Source: Volvox africanus
Lineage: Eukaryota; Chlorophyta; Chlorophyceae; Chlamydomonadales; Volvocaceae
DNA length: 64,000 bases
Direction of reading: 5' to 3'
Assembly (NCBI GenBank): GCA_030268105.1
Contig: BSDZ01000003.1
Span: forward strand, 1,364,001-1,428,000
Shown here: piece by piece, positions 51,499-64,000 of the stretch
Numbering within the stretch: position 1 is the stretch's first letter
Layout: each line of letters starts with the position of its first letter
Translations under genes and position numbers: made by a program
The notes under the pieces: model-generated
Databases searched by the model: none
What the model saw: the letters and a program-made list of their open reading frames with translations, nothing else
What the model was told of the DNA's origin: nothing

Positions 51499-54400
51499 AT
51501 GCTATCAGGCGAGCAAGTTTTTGGCGCCGTATGTCGGCATACGTCGGCGTCAGCACGGTGTCTAGCCGAAGCCGGTTTGCCGCGGCTACTAGTTCACTTC
51601 TTACTGGCTTCGAATTTGGGGAAATCGCGTTACCCTGTATGTATTGAAGCTCCGGTTTCAAATGCGACAAATAGATTCCAGACGACGTTCGGTGCGTCAC
51701 AGGCGCCACCATCGCTTACATTCGGGAACAAGCCAAATCTCTTGGCGGAGCTTTCAAACTCTCTACACATGTCCAGGTGTCTTCGTAACCTGTCACACGA
51801 AAGCGGTTTCCGGCAGTTTTGCACGGGGACCAGCTCCCGCGGAGAGCCCGTACAGTTAAAAGGACAGCTTCCGGCGACAACGTCACATCTCTTTATGCAA
51901 GCTACTAGATGGAAAAGCTACTGCCTGATGTTCAAGCCGTACCCAGATCACGTCTTCCACCCTCCCGTCTGCGGCCGAGCGCTCTCGTGCCTTTCTCAGG
52001 TCCACCACCGCAGTCCCGCCGCCTCTGCCATCGCCTGCTGGCCAACCTCCCGGAATGATAAGACCCCTGAAATGCCCAGTTCACTGCCTTTGGTTCGAGG
52101 CATCAGCAATTCGGTAGCGGTGGCGACAGCCGCTGCCGCTGCGAGTGACGACAGCAATGAAGGTACCGCTGGCATCGCAGCACGCGACCCTTCCCGCATC
52201 CGCAACATCGCCATCATCGCCCATATCGACCATGGCAAGACTACGCTGATGGATCGGCTGCTTGCGGCGTGTGGCCACGCCAGTGCGGAGGATCGCGCCA
52301 TGGACAGCCACTCCCTGGAGCGTGAGCGGGGAATCACGATCCTGGCAAAGGTACGCTAACCACCGTACACCTTCCTACGGACATGTCGTCATACGGTGCT
52401 GTATGTTACGGCACTTGAAGCTCTCCTCGAGCGATGAATCACCCAACGCTGTTCTCGGGTATTGGCCGCTGATTGTATGATCAGGTGGAAGTGCCCTGTA
52501 GCCATTACAGATTTCGTTTCTCTGTATCCGTTCCAGGTTACGAGCTTCACGTGGGGCGGGTTCCACATCAACGCAGTGGACACCCCTGGACATGCGGACT
52601 TCGGCGGCGAGGTGGAACGGTACGGCACGACGTTGCACGACAGAGGTTATCAGTATAGATTTGGGTCATGAACTGTGCTTTCCGGGACAAGCTGTGGCAG
52701 CTTTCAGGCCCGGGTCCGCGCCCAAAACAGTCGACAACATGGGGATTGAGTTGGACGAAGGATCTGCAGGTTCAATTCTCCATAGCCTAGTTAGGCTTCG
52801 TGATTTGGGTTAGTATTGTGGGGCATCCGAGCCCTCATATCACTTATTTATAGCTTTGGCAAGCACGTTGTATATCTCCCACGCGTTTCCACCAATGTAC
52901 GACACCAACCTAACCCCTTCTCCCCCACATGCCGGCGTCTGGTGCAGTGTGCTCGGTCTGGTGGACGGCTGTGTGCTGCTGGTGGATGCGGCGGAGGGGC
53001 CATTGGCGCAGACAAAGTACGTGATGGCCAAGGCGCTGGAGAGGGGCCTGCGACCCATCGTGCTGCTCAACAAGGTATGTGAGAGAGGCGGAGGGGGTGC
53101 TCAGGGAACAGGGACGGACGGGGGCGGAATCGCGGAAGGGAATCTTGAGGCAGAGGCAAGCTGAGATGAGAGGTGGTGATCGGAAGGGTGTAGCTGATAC
53201 GCCCAAGCTAGGTGAGCAGGGGTGGGGGCCAGAAGGGGGGTCGAGACGCGGATACGGACACGGACCAGAAGCAGCGAGCGAAATAGGAGGGAGGGAGGGT
53301 GAATAGGGCCAGCCTGGGACCTTCATAGGGCCACGTATTGTTGCCGTCCCGGAGAGGGCGGGTGGGAGGGGAGTGCTGCTGCAGGAAGCTGGTACCGTTT
53401 GTTCCTTTCATCGAACATTCGACTGATCCCTCTCCGCCCTCCCTAGGCCCATCACTGCGTGCCGTCATTATCCTAATCCCCCTCCCTCATCTTACCCCTC
53501 ACCCCTCCTTTCCCACCCCGCTGCCTCCGCTGCCACCCCCGAGCAGGTGGACCGCCCCGCTGCTACCCCTGAACGCTGCGCCACAGTGGCGAACTCGCTG
53601 CTAGACTTGTTCGTGTCCCTTGGTGCTTCGGACGAGCAGCTAGACTTCCCGCTGTTGTACGCTTCCGCAAAACAAGTGAGATGTGGGGGAGAGCGGGAGG
53701 GAGAGGGGTGGTTAATGCGGGCCGGGGAATGCTGTGTGTGTGTATGAGCAAGCCGGGGCTGGGTCCCCCGATCTTTTGTCGTTTAGGCCGACTGCGACAT
53801 GGATTTGGAGTACCGATAACGCAGTCAGTTTGGGCGGCATCTTGTTGGGCAGCTCTGGAGGTACGGCATGGTGGGATGCATGCAGCCGATGGGTACAGGG
53901 CATGGGCTGGAGTTCATGACCCGCCCCTGGTGGAGGAGTCCCGGGGAAGTGGACCTGTGGGTGAGCATATTGGGTGAGGACTGGGCTCTAGGACACACAC
54001 ATGCTTACACAGACACCCTTCACACACATGTGCGCAAATGAACTCATGTCTCCAACATACACGCAACTGACTCAACCAAACCTGTTCCAGCCGAATTCAC
54101 TTTAACCAAGCCAACTGTACGAGTTAACAAAAGGCTCTTATAGGGAGTGTCAACTTTGGTTATGTGTGACGAATTGGCTCGTACATCCAAATGAATGACA
54201 ACGTTCAATGAAGTGCTGCGAAATCCTTTAGCTGGCCCGCTGGCCATCTCATCTTCACTCCAGGGCTGGGCCAGCAGGACACTCCCCACCGGGCCGAAGG
54301 GAGAGGTTATGATGCCTGGTGGGAGTGCGGGTGCGGCCGCGTCGGGAATGCTCCAGGGCGGGATGGTGCCCCTGCTGGACACCATCGTGTCGCATGTGCC

Positions 54401-57400
54401 AGCCCCGGCAACCGCAGCCGACCTCGAGGGCCCCTTCGTCATGCGAGTGGCCATGATTGAGAGGGACCCTTACATCGGCCGCATCTCCAGGGGTATGGGG
54501 GAGCTGGGGGAGTGCCGTAGCGCTGTGCATGTTTGTGTGTGTGTACGTGCAGGTTTGCATCCGGGGTGACAGGTTCGCATGAATGGAATGGGATGTTGGG
54601 TTACTGACGATTGGACGGACGGTGGTGGCAACCGGGGGGGTTCGATGGCGGGCGAAGATGATGTTGAATCGTACGTGGATGAGTGGTGGCAGTGAATGAG
54701 TCGGGGCAGCGGTAAAAACGAATGGGTTATTTTGTACGGCACAACGGGTCCAGAGCAAAATGGTTCCGATCGGATGGAATGCACGATTGAGCGGGTGTGT
54801 CGTTTTGGGGGCCCATCGCACCAGCTCTCGCCCCGCTCTTATTTCATTATGCGCCTCTTTGACTGCCCGCCAGTCCGATCTCGGCTTAAAACCTCAAGCA
54901 CATGGATATTAACATCCCCCCACCCTCACACACACACACATGCCACATGCGAGCACCTGAACAACTAGGCTTTGCCGCCTAAGCCGGATGTGTGTCGCAG
55001 GCACATGTACTGCGTAAGCCAAAACCTATTTCGGATCCCGCTAGATCGACACCTGTTAACCGTTTGAGCTAAAAAACCTGATACGGTCGGCCGTGACGAA
55101 TGCGTATTTTCCCACCACAATATAACCAGCGACATACCCTGCCATCCTGTTGCCCTGTCTTTCCTCAGGCCGTATCGAATCAGGCCGGGTCCGTAGCGGC
55201 GACAAGGTACGGAACTTGCACTTGCACCCCACCGGGTCTCGGCTCACTCGTCATGCACTGTGGCCGCACAGCTGAGGTGCCGTACTGATTCTCATTGCAA
55301 CCGTCCACCTCGTCTCCGTTGGTCTCCGCCTGCGTGTTTGCGCCCGACCTGAGGTTCCTGTGTCCGCTTTCTTTGGTACATCTCTTGGTACTTTTACACA
55401 CATACCCCCCTTTCCTCTCGTCCAGGTGTGGGTTCTGAGCCACGAGGCGGGCGGCCCGGTGGGGGGTGAAACCCGCATCACCCGAATATCGAAGAGGGCG
55501 GGCATGAGGGAGGTGCGCTGAACGGGAAAGGGCCAGCTGGGGCACAGCGCTACATGATTATTGCGTGGGGCCTGAGCGAGGCCGGGGACCAGGTTCAATG
55601 TCCGTGTACATGGACAGTGGGCATTGTGTGCCTTGAATGCAGTGGGCACGAGGGTGGGAATGCACAAGATTAGGTAGGCAGGTTATGTACACCTTTCCCC
55701 TACTCGCTGTATTCTTCCATCCGACGCTGTCCAGTGTTTTTCGAAATGGTTGTTGAAATGAAAAGCTGTGAGCGTCTGTGTATGTTCGGCAGTTGCCTAG
55801 GGCCCAGCAACGGTGCGGAGCGCTGTAAGGGAGACGTGTGCTTGGTTTGGTTCCGGAGCGATGGAAATCAAATTTCGTTCGTCGGGTTGATTGCGAGTGG
55901 GGAGGGTCCTCAGCCTTCATCCGGTGAAACCCCAAGGCCCCCTGTGTGCGGCTCAAATGATTCGTCTTCAGATACAACTACATGAGGCAGTGGCCGGAGA
56001 CATCGTGTCGGTGGCTGGCCCAGGTGGGGGCGGAGAGGGGAGGTGTCAAAACCCCAAAGAGGGAGAGAGGGTGTATCACCCCATTGCTTGCATGCGCATG
56101 TGCTTCTCAGGTGTGGACCGCTCACCCAGCCATCATCATCACAATCTCCGATGTGGATCCGCACCGTCGCATGGCTGCACGATCGCATTGACAGACCCAC
56201 AGAACAGACTCACGGCACACAAGCATTCAGAAAGAGGCGTGGGCTCCTTCAAAGCTGCATTGCTTCCTGGCAAACATGCAGGTGCCGCTAGCATCGCCGA
56301 CACCATATCCAGCCCCGAGGTGTCCTCCCCTTTGGACCCGGGGCGCATAGACCCGCCCACTCTGGCCATGGTGAGAGGCTGCTTTGACACCAGTGGTGCT
56401 TCGTCGCTTTACAGGGCGCTTGGGGGGTTCTCGTTTCGCATGCATCCTTCGGCGTAATACAGCCCGTCGAAGCCACTTTTCCTGCGGCGACTTATGTCTT
56501 TTGTTCGTATTGCCGCCCGCCAATGCTCCAAGCCGCATGATGCCGTTGCACCACTAACGTTTTCTCGCGTTTCCGTCCGGACGCGTCCTTACACCACGAT
56601 ATCACGCAGGTGTTCGGCCCCAATGACTCCCCGCTGGCGGGTCGTGCGGGTAAGGCGCTGACCGGTCGGGCCATCGGTGAGCGGCTCATGGCTGAAGCGG
56701 AGACCAGTGTCAGCCTGCGAGTGGCGCCTCTGCCGGGTGAAGGGGAACTGGGAGACTGGGGTCAGGGGGTGTTGCCGAGCACGGGACGGGACGGAGAGCG
56801 GGTGGAGGGACCACGCGTTGAAGTTGGACCGGTGAAGGACTGGGCCTCGAGACCCACTGGGGCTTGGTCCGTGACGCAATGCGGCAATGGCAGTTAGTCG
56901 TGCGTGCGTGGGCGGTTTCCTCCACGAGTGTGTATGATGATGGTGGTGTTCCTTCATCTTCATCTTAATCACCTTCTCCTCCATCGGCCGTTTGACCAGC
57001 TGGGCAGGCGGGTGGCTATCTGGTTAAGATACCCTCACAGCATCCGATTGTCCAGTTGCGTTGCTGCTACGCACGGGTCGTCCCGCAACCAAGAGCCCGC
57101 CTACCCCCGTCCCTGGCGTTTAGCGGGGCATTTGTCGGTATCTCTCTTACGCCCGCAGGCCGCTCACTGTGATAAATACTCCCTGCTCCCGCCCGCCTCC
57201 ACCTCCTTTGCTCCATGTTCCTCCCAGGCGGAACGGAACGCTACGAGGTACAGTCGCGCGGGGAGCTGCAGCTGGGTGTGCTGATTGAGGGCATGCGGAG
57301 GGAGGGGGCGGAGCTTGCTGTGTCGCCACCGCAGGTGCTGCTCAGGTGAGATGTGGGTGCGTTGGTAGTGCTGTGGTTCGCAACAAGACGTGGCGGTTCA

Positions 57401-59988
57401 GACACATGTTAGTGTTGATGTTGGTTAATGGGGCCTGGGTGATAACTTCCGGGACCGACTTCTCTACGTCAGGAAATCAATTATTGTCGTATTTCATCTT
57501 CTTCCGAATGGCACACATCCCACCACCCCGCCGTGGAAGAAGCAATCGCATGCAAATCGACACGGCACTTTCGCGCGCCAATCCCCCAAGAATCAGCTAG
57601 CCAACCGCTTGGAACACGTATTCATACTTACCTCCTGCACGCACCTAGTTGCCTTTTAGGAGTCCCTTACCTTCACTTGGCGTATGTAATGGCTTTTCCC
57701 CACAATGCGTTTCGCATTCCACTCCTCGACACAGCGAAATCCGGACTCAGCCCCCCCGGCGTGCACACGGTGTATGATACGCGGCGCCTCCCAAACGCTA
57801 CGCTATCTTGCAGGCACGATGGTGGGCAGGTCCTCGAGCCTCTGGAGGAAGTGATAGTTGAGGTGATGGACGAGATTGCGGGCTCCATCATCGAGGCGTT
57901 GTCCCAGCGGCGGGGGGAGCTGATCGACATGACGCCACTACCAGAGGCGGGTGGGTGGCGCATCCTTCTGGGAGGAGCCGTCCTTAGTCTGACGTGTACC
58001 AACGAACCCGCAACTGAATTGCCCCGCACGGCCCCATAGCCGCGTGCGTGACATGGTCGCTGCACGCCACCCGGCTGAGGCCGCGCCTCTGTACGGCTTT
58101 CTGATAGGTTGTCTGCTCGTCCGTTCCTGCGCTTCACGTCCTAACTTGGCCTTGTCATTCTGTAGGTTAGGGTTACGTCCCTCGCCCTCCCCTTCCTACC
58201 CCCCTCCCCCGCAGGCAAGCAGCGACTGACCTTCACGGCGCCCTCTCGCGGTCTCATCGGCTTCAAGTACGTGTAGGCAAGCGCGCCGGCGGCGGCGGGG
58301 CCACAAAAGTGCCTCAGCACCAATTCACCCCCGTTTCCCTCTCCCAGCTTGTCTGGCTTCCCTCTCCCGCAACCCCCTCCCCCCTGCCCCTCCCCCTCTC
58401 CGCCTGACTCCCATGCGCGCAGGAGTGTGTTCGTGAACATGACCCGGGGGGAAGGAATCATGTCACGGGTATTTCAGAGCTACACGCCATACAAGGGCCC
58501 TCTAGGAGGAGTACGAAAAGGTGGGTGATAGGAAAGGGTGTTGGGGGCAGGGTCACGGTGATATCGTACTTTGCATGACGTGTTGACTGCTGTTAACGCT
58601 ATATCGAGTATGGGAATGTGTGTGGTTACAGCGCACATGTGCGCATGCGGATTGGGTGGGTGCGTGGATGACCCGCTGATCTGGAACCTGCACCCGCTGC
58701 CTTAATGATGCACCAAATGATCCCCACCCTACGAGTCGTCACCCGGAAATTCAATCCCCTTTCGGACGCACGCGCATTCACCTGCCGCGCTCTGCGGTCC
58801 GTTCGCTTAACTCCTGCTTTACCCTTGGGGCTCTTCCTGTCTCTCCCAGGCGTCCTGGTATCGCTTGGCGACGGCCGAGCCACAGCATACGCGCTTGGGG
58901 AGCTGCAGAGCCGCGGCACGTTCTTCATAGGGCCTGGGACGGAAGTGTACGGCGGCATGGTGGTGGGCGAACACAACCGTGATGATGATCTGGACGTGAG
59001 TATATACCGAACTGTTGTACATTGCTGCGTACCGCAGGAGATAACCAGTGTGGGGCCTGGACGTGCCGCACTTGGTTCCAGCCAATGGCTTTTACGGCAG
59101 CGCCGCCATTCTCAACCTCTTGAGGACGGCACAATATGGGCGGGCTCGGCAGCAACGAAGTCTAGAGAGCATCGCACCGTACCCACAGGTTTCGCTTTTT
59201 TCTTTGGTGCGCATTACACGGAGTGCGGTTATGGAGGTGAAGCAAGACAGCTTACCGCCAGCGACAGCAACTCCCTCAGTGAGCCCCACCAATCATCACG
59301 TTTGTGCCCCCTTCCGTCCTTCAGGTGAATCCAGTTAAGGAAAAGAAGATGTCTAATGTGCGCAGTGTGACGGCGGAAGAGAAAGTGCAGCTTGCAGCGC
59401 CCAGAATCATGACCTTGGAGGACGCCATTGGGTGGGTAGCTAGAGATCGGGTTGAACTGTGATTAGGGAAATTGGTCGAGAGCGGGTGCGCGGACTCCCG
59501 GCAGTGGGTGTGTTATGGTTCGGGGCCCACCGCCAGACATCGATTATGCCAGCTCGGTGGTTGCTACCTTCAGTTGTAGCCATCCCCTTCATGGGCCCCT
59601 TCCTCAAAGGCGGGGACTTCGGGGTGGGTGGGATGGTTGGGGTGTTCACAAGCCAAGTGCCTATTTGCTGAGGTGATTTCCCTGAAAGGGATGACGACGA
59701 GCATAGCGCAGGGAGGTCAGCTTGCAGTGCCTTTTGGGGCTCTGGAGACCAACGCATGGCATCAGCTGGACTCATATGCCTCGCTCTCCTTAGTGCACAG
59801 GATGAAGTGTTCATCAGTGCGTCTGTTTCCACTACCAAACGTAACCCATCCCACTCCTAACCCTCCCTCCTCGCTCCATCTGGTTTTCAGCTACGTGGCA
59901 GCGGACGAGCTGATAGAGGTGACTCCCACTGCCATCCGCATTCGCAAAGAGATTCTCGACGTTGGAGCGCGCAGGGTGCGATCCAAGC

Positions 59989-60034
<46 letters not shown>

Positions 60035-60038
60035 CTGA
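51499..60038 (+). CDS. typA: TypA/BipA ribosome-binding GTPase, organellar, 17 exons, about 872 aa
   Basis: EF-G-like translational GTPase for stress-dependent ribosome function; the plant chloroplast form is needed for plastid translation. Exons: 51499-52350, 52537-52619, 52948-53074, 53547-53675, 54264-54492, 55169-55206, 55426-55512, 55972-56023, 56282-56370, 56610-56736, 57228-57345, 57814-57950, 58215-58266, 58423-58520, 58850-58995, 59325-59431 and 59891-60038, all in phase. G motifs: AHIDHGKTT near 241, [18 protein letters not shown] across a junction, YASAK. Further marks: [71 protein letters not shown], and [16 protein letters not shown] near the end. About 230 residues precede the GTPase domain, a long leader; an internal ATG at 51769 ([10 protein letters not shown]) may be the true start. 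The C-terminus ends RSKR, 14 Gln, His. Introns of 300-680 bases hold nothing else. Confidence 0.9.
59991..60032 (+). repeat. (CAG)14 in the last codons of TypA
   Basis: Fourteen perfect CAG codons follow AAGCGG and precede CAC TGA, giving a C-terminal polyglutamine tract. Confidence 0.97.
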
Positions 60039-62194
60039 CAGCATCGTTAACGGGTAGGACTTCATAGCATGTACTCCGTTCTCATAACAGCAGCAGTGAC
60101 AGATTGCGCCACCACCCACCAGGCTGGCAATGGGGGGACCTTCCTAGTAGTGGCGATACGGCATATTCGTTGGTGTCGTCGTATCGGGACACGTGACACC
60201 GCCAGATTTGGTGGAATCTTGAAGCATATGTTGGGGTGAAACTGGATCCGACCAGACGTGGTACTCGTGCTTTATAGGTTTGTGTTTCCAGACGTCTGTC
60301 TCTCAAGTCGCCTCTCTCTTATAATGGGGAGAGGTACAAGGAAGGTTAATGGTCGTTAGGAATTACAGACCCTCCCAACGGCTACAGATTGTGGCACTGA
60401 TCTCGCCTTCTCAATGGACTCACGAAAGGTGGCCGCACGTGACAGGTAGATGGAAAAGGGTCCCCCTATCAAAATTCTTTGGCATTCGATGTGGGTGATT
60501 TAGTTGAGTTTTGAGCAAGCGTTGGGAGTTTTTGTCTAGCGGCAGGCTGGAGTGCCGGCACCAGAGTTGTCCTAGGGGTACAGGGTGTCGTTGCAATGGA
60601 TGAAGATTAGGGCAGTTCCTTGCGGCGATGCCGTTCTCTCCTTCAACCCTAGCGATTACTGGGTTTATTCCACTGCGTACTGCCCTCGAGATGCGAATGG
60701 ACTCGAGTGTCATTCATCACTTGGAATTCACATACAGAAGCATTGGAGAGAAATGTGTGCTGTGAGCATCGATTGGGGTTTTGCTGGGCAGCGGTAGATG
60801 AACGATATAGGGTTCTACATGCACAGCGCACTACGGCGGGGAAGAAAGACATGGGCGAATTGGAAACATCATCGTAGCAGTTTAGGTACACGTGGCTAAG
60901 ACGTCTGCGGCAGAATTTGTAGGACTACTCAATTACTTGTGTGTGAAGTGCAGATGCTTGTGGCCTATCATATACATGTGCCGCCACATGGCTGTTTCCT
61001 ATCCATGAAAGCCGTGAGGGAGCGACACATAGACGGATTACTTGGCTCAGCTGCTGCATGCATGACGTTTGAGGGATATGTGTGTGTGTGGAAACGGAAA
61101 GGGCTCGTCCCCTTTGGCCCGCTCTGGGCGGCATGCCTACCTTTCCCAGCTGTGCCTTCCAACCAAACCAATCACCCAAATCCTGATGAACATCGGCGTA
61201 TATGCACATGTCGCTCAGGCCGGCTCAAAGCCCCCGCCAGGTGGTCCACAAGCGCCTGGACCAGCTCGGGGGCGGACCGGGGCAGAGAGCCGGCAAGCAC
61301 TGCCACCTGCAATTGTAGTCAGAGGTTTGGGAAGGAAAGGTCTGTACGCAGGCGGAGCCAAGATCAAGTAAAACATCAGGTCTACATTCGCCCCGGGATG
61401 GTGGCGAGGTGGGGATGGAGGAGACTGTCGTCGTAACAAGGCAACGTGAGGCAGCAGGAAAACTGCAACAGGGTACATTTTGAACGGCGAAAACCCGGCA
61501 TGGCGCCAGACGCCACCAAGTCTGCTCCGTCCTCTTCGCGGGTGCCGGAGGGAACGGCAGAGCCACTTATGGGTGCTTACACACCCTAACTCATCTCCGT
61601 GCAGCTTAGTTCTGAAGGCGTCTTACTCATCGGTGTTTCTTATTATTCCAATCGTGTCTTCCCCCACTTCCCATCTCTCTCAAACGATGCCCTGAACACT
61701 TCATGCGGTGCCAATCAGCCGTCGCTTAGTCAACCAGAATGATAAACTGGTGGCACCGTGAAGCGAAGCGCACAGCGCGGGTGATTCCGTTTGCCCCGGT
61801 CGGTGCGACTGCCATACCCGCTCCAAACGCGTTCTGTTCTGGCGCGTTCTTTACTGTATACTTTAGATCATGAAACAAACTGCAAATCCTTATGGCAAAC
61901 AAAGATCCCTCTGTCATAATATGGCATTGACGATAACATAATTTAACAATTGTCTTTTCGCATTCAGCATGACGGGGTCTGACTTTGCTCTATCTTTATA
62001 GGGACTGCTCGTCACAAGTAACACGTAGGTTTACATGACAGTTTCATAAGAATGACGAGTATATGCTTGCTTACCACGTCAATCGTATACTGATTATCAT
62101 ACGACGAGTTGATTACGTGTATACTCCTATTCCAATTTTACATAAATGTGTAGTACAATGGACATCGCTAATCTTATGATTCTATTGTTTTAAG
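60039..62194. other. 3' flank of TypA and upstream region of the next gene
   Basis: No gene is firmly supported. A 65-codon plus frame at 60600-60797 (MKIRAVPCGDAVLSFNPSDY) and a 63-codon minus frame at 61726-61917 (MTEGSLFAIRICSLFHDLKY) start with ATG and look protein-like but have no context. No TGTAA was found soon after the TypA stop. 5' exons of the gene at 62195 should be in the right half. Confidence 0.4.
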
Positions 62195-63774
62195 AATTCC
62201 TGTCTCCCTACAAACCTGCGGCGCCCATCAATGATTATCCCTGGCAGGATGTTGTCCTCTTTTATTCCGGTTCATTGCACCGCTGTGTAAGACGTATGGC
62301 TTTAGACACACGGAAGAATAAGTCCTTTGGAGCAGCTGACAGGACCATCGCTGCGCTCAAGTTCCATGCGGTGGGTTTCATTGTGTGTAGTATTTGATTT
62401 GCAGCATTCGATTTATTTCAATGCCGGTATATCCGGTTTGGACGTGTAGGGCAACCGGACACGGGCTTGCACTTCATCTTACCTTATCTTGAGCATTTTG
62501 TTCACTGTCTTGTTTGTTACACGCATGTATTACCTGGATCTTTCAAGTCACATCACTTTGCTGCAGCCCCGCGTACTGCAGAGTTTTCTTGCTTGTAAGG
62601 TCAGCAAGGTTCCTTTTCTTGGAGATATAGTCTCATAGGGGGGGTCGCTAAGTGCGTGGAAATCCTTTGCGTGATTATGCAGGAGCTTATACGAGAGAAG
62701 GCTGGTGACGCGTCTGCGGCCTCGGACCACAATGAAATCCTTGGAAACATGGTGGATCTTCACCACCGGGTAATTAATTTTCCTTATTCCACTGACGGCG
62801 CCTCAGCACCATAACGTATGCGTATCAACCGGTGTGAGAAGTGCAATGAATAAGAATGAGATGCACTTTTACATATCTGCACTGTGCAGTACAGACCGTT
62901 TGCTGAATTTGCAGTGTGCAGTAATATGGCACTGATGCCTCGGCGCCTGGCACTGGAATAAACCCGCTATCTCACGGTTCAGTCCTCTACTTGTAGTATC
63001 CTGCAAATCGTTCGACAGGACACAGCCCTCTGCTGCTGAACTCGCTCCCTCGTCCCTCACTCACTCCTCGCTCGCTCGTCCAGCAGCAGAGAGCCGTACC
63101 CTGTGTCATTCTTTGCAGCATATTTCACGTATCTTGCCTGACCCTTGCGATAACTACTCCCTATTAATGTTGAACTGTGGGGCGGCGGCATATCTGTATT
63201 TTATGCCTTGCCTCCTGCCCTTGCATCTGCAATGTGTATAGAGGCACTATGTCCCCAGCCAAGTGGCCAGCTTCTCATCCTCACCAAAACCATTCGCTTG
63301 TTTCATGTTGTATCACTAATTAGTTTCTACCTCCAACTTGTATCCTGAGTTCCTGAATGGAGTTCTAATACATTGCAGAATATGTGTCAAGTAGGCGAAA
63401 GCTTACTTAGATTTCAGCTTTTGGGCACACGCAGCACGGAGTCGGACTTGGAAATAGATGACTTTGAGGTTGATAGCAGTGGCGAAAATAATCCATCTGA
63501 TGGTCGGGACAGCGTGTATCAAATACGCAGTCAGAACACATGGTCGCTACTGGACTCCGCTGATTCTCAAACCTCAGCGCCTGCCAAACAAGGAAGTACC
63601 CTGCCCGCGAAGAAGGCGGTGCAGGACGTAGATCCGGTTTCTTTGTTTCGCCATATGCGGGCTGGGACAATGTCTCGAGGGGCCGCCTCACAGTACATAC
63701 ATGGCAATCTGAAAGGCGCCAGCACCTTGTTATCGCCACCCCAGGCCATACCCGACGATGTTGAAGGTCAGTAA
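62195..63774 (+). CDS. Unrecognised gene, three exons, 5' partial and possibly continuing right
   Basis: Exons 62195-62370 (after TTTTAAG, before GTGGGT), 62683-62769 (after ATGCAG, before GTAATT) and 63379-63774 agree in phase. They encode PINDYPWQDVVLFYSGSLHR, RTIAALKFHAELIREKAG, a helical stretch NEILGNMVDLHHRNMCQVGE, an acidic region (ESDLEIDDFEVDSSGE) and VSLFRHMRAGTMSRGAAS. Helix-forming residues dominate the first 110 residues. No domain is recognised. The frame can stop at TAA 63772-63774, but a GTCAGT donor 10 bases earlier would let it continue beyond the window. Confidence 0.48.
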
Positions 63775-64000
63775 CTGTAGGGTGTGCGTGACTTTCACGT
63801 ATCATTTGCACTGAGACGTTATTAATAATCCTGCGTATACTGCACGCATCATAATTAAGTGCGATAGTGTGATCGACCTATGGCTTGCCCCGAGCGCACC
63901 CTGTGCACACATGCCCTCCTGCCCAGCCGGGGTCCAACGCCAATGTGCACTCACCTTGACAGGCATTGACACTGGTTTCTTAGCTATAAACCCATATGTA
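63775..64000. other. Right edge, no feature seen
   Basis: Either 3' UTR or intron of the gene that ends, or pauses, at 63774. No TGTAA is seen. Confidence 0.4.

Overview
The window looks like nuclear DNA of a green alga, probably a chlamydomonadalean/volvocine chlorophyte of moderate GC. Genes are split into many short exons with GT-AG introns, third codon positions are GC-rich, TGTAA (the polyadenylation signal typical of this group) follows several stop codons, and the gene set combines ciliary, organellar and truncated-haemoglobin genes. Most single open frames are shadows or intron read-through, so the genes below were assembled by hand from splice sites, phase agreement and family motifs. 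No transcript or database check was possible.

Layout, left to right: the last two exons of translation factor eIF3f (+, 638-1393); a 3.9 kb stretch without a convincing gene; an 893-residue protein with three modules resembling the hnRNP-Q acidic domain and no RRM (-, 5255-10201); a complete 13-exon KIN17 gene (-, 11802-16546) sharing a 386 bp promoter with a radial-spoke RSP23/NDK5-type gene (+, 16933-18839); a group I truncated haemoglobin (-, 21321-24122); the 3' exons of an unrecognised gene (-, 24834-25717); an AT-richer, repeat-bearing interval; and a 5'-truncated, TGA-interrupted Dus1-type tRNA-dihydrouridine synthase relic (+, 27485-29261).

From 29.3 to 38.5 kb the sequence is mostly low-complexity or empty, with one candidate small gene (-, 36926-37290). 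Then come a 711-residue protein of unknown role (+, 38523-41004), a convergent four-exon orphan (-, 41253-42501), two weak open frames, an organelle-type tyrosyl-tRNA synthetase (-, 46031-51085) and, divergent from it across 413 bp, a 17-exon TypA/BipA translational GTPase (+, 51499-60038) whose C-terminus is a CAG-encoded polyglutamine tract. The right edge holds exons of another unrecognised gene (+, 62195-63774).

Two divergent pairs stand out: KIN17 with RSP23, and TyrRS with TypA. The second pair joins two genes of bacterial-type (organellar) translation and could be co-regulated. The least described content is the RRM-less three-module protein, the truncated haemoglobin with its acidic tail, and the orphan genes at 24.8-25.7, 38.5-41.0, 41.3-42.5 and 62.2-63.8 kb.
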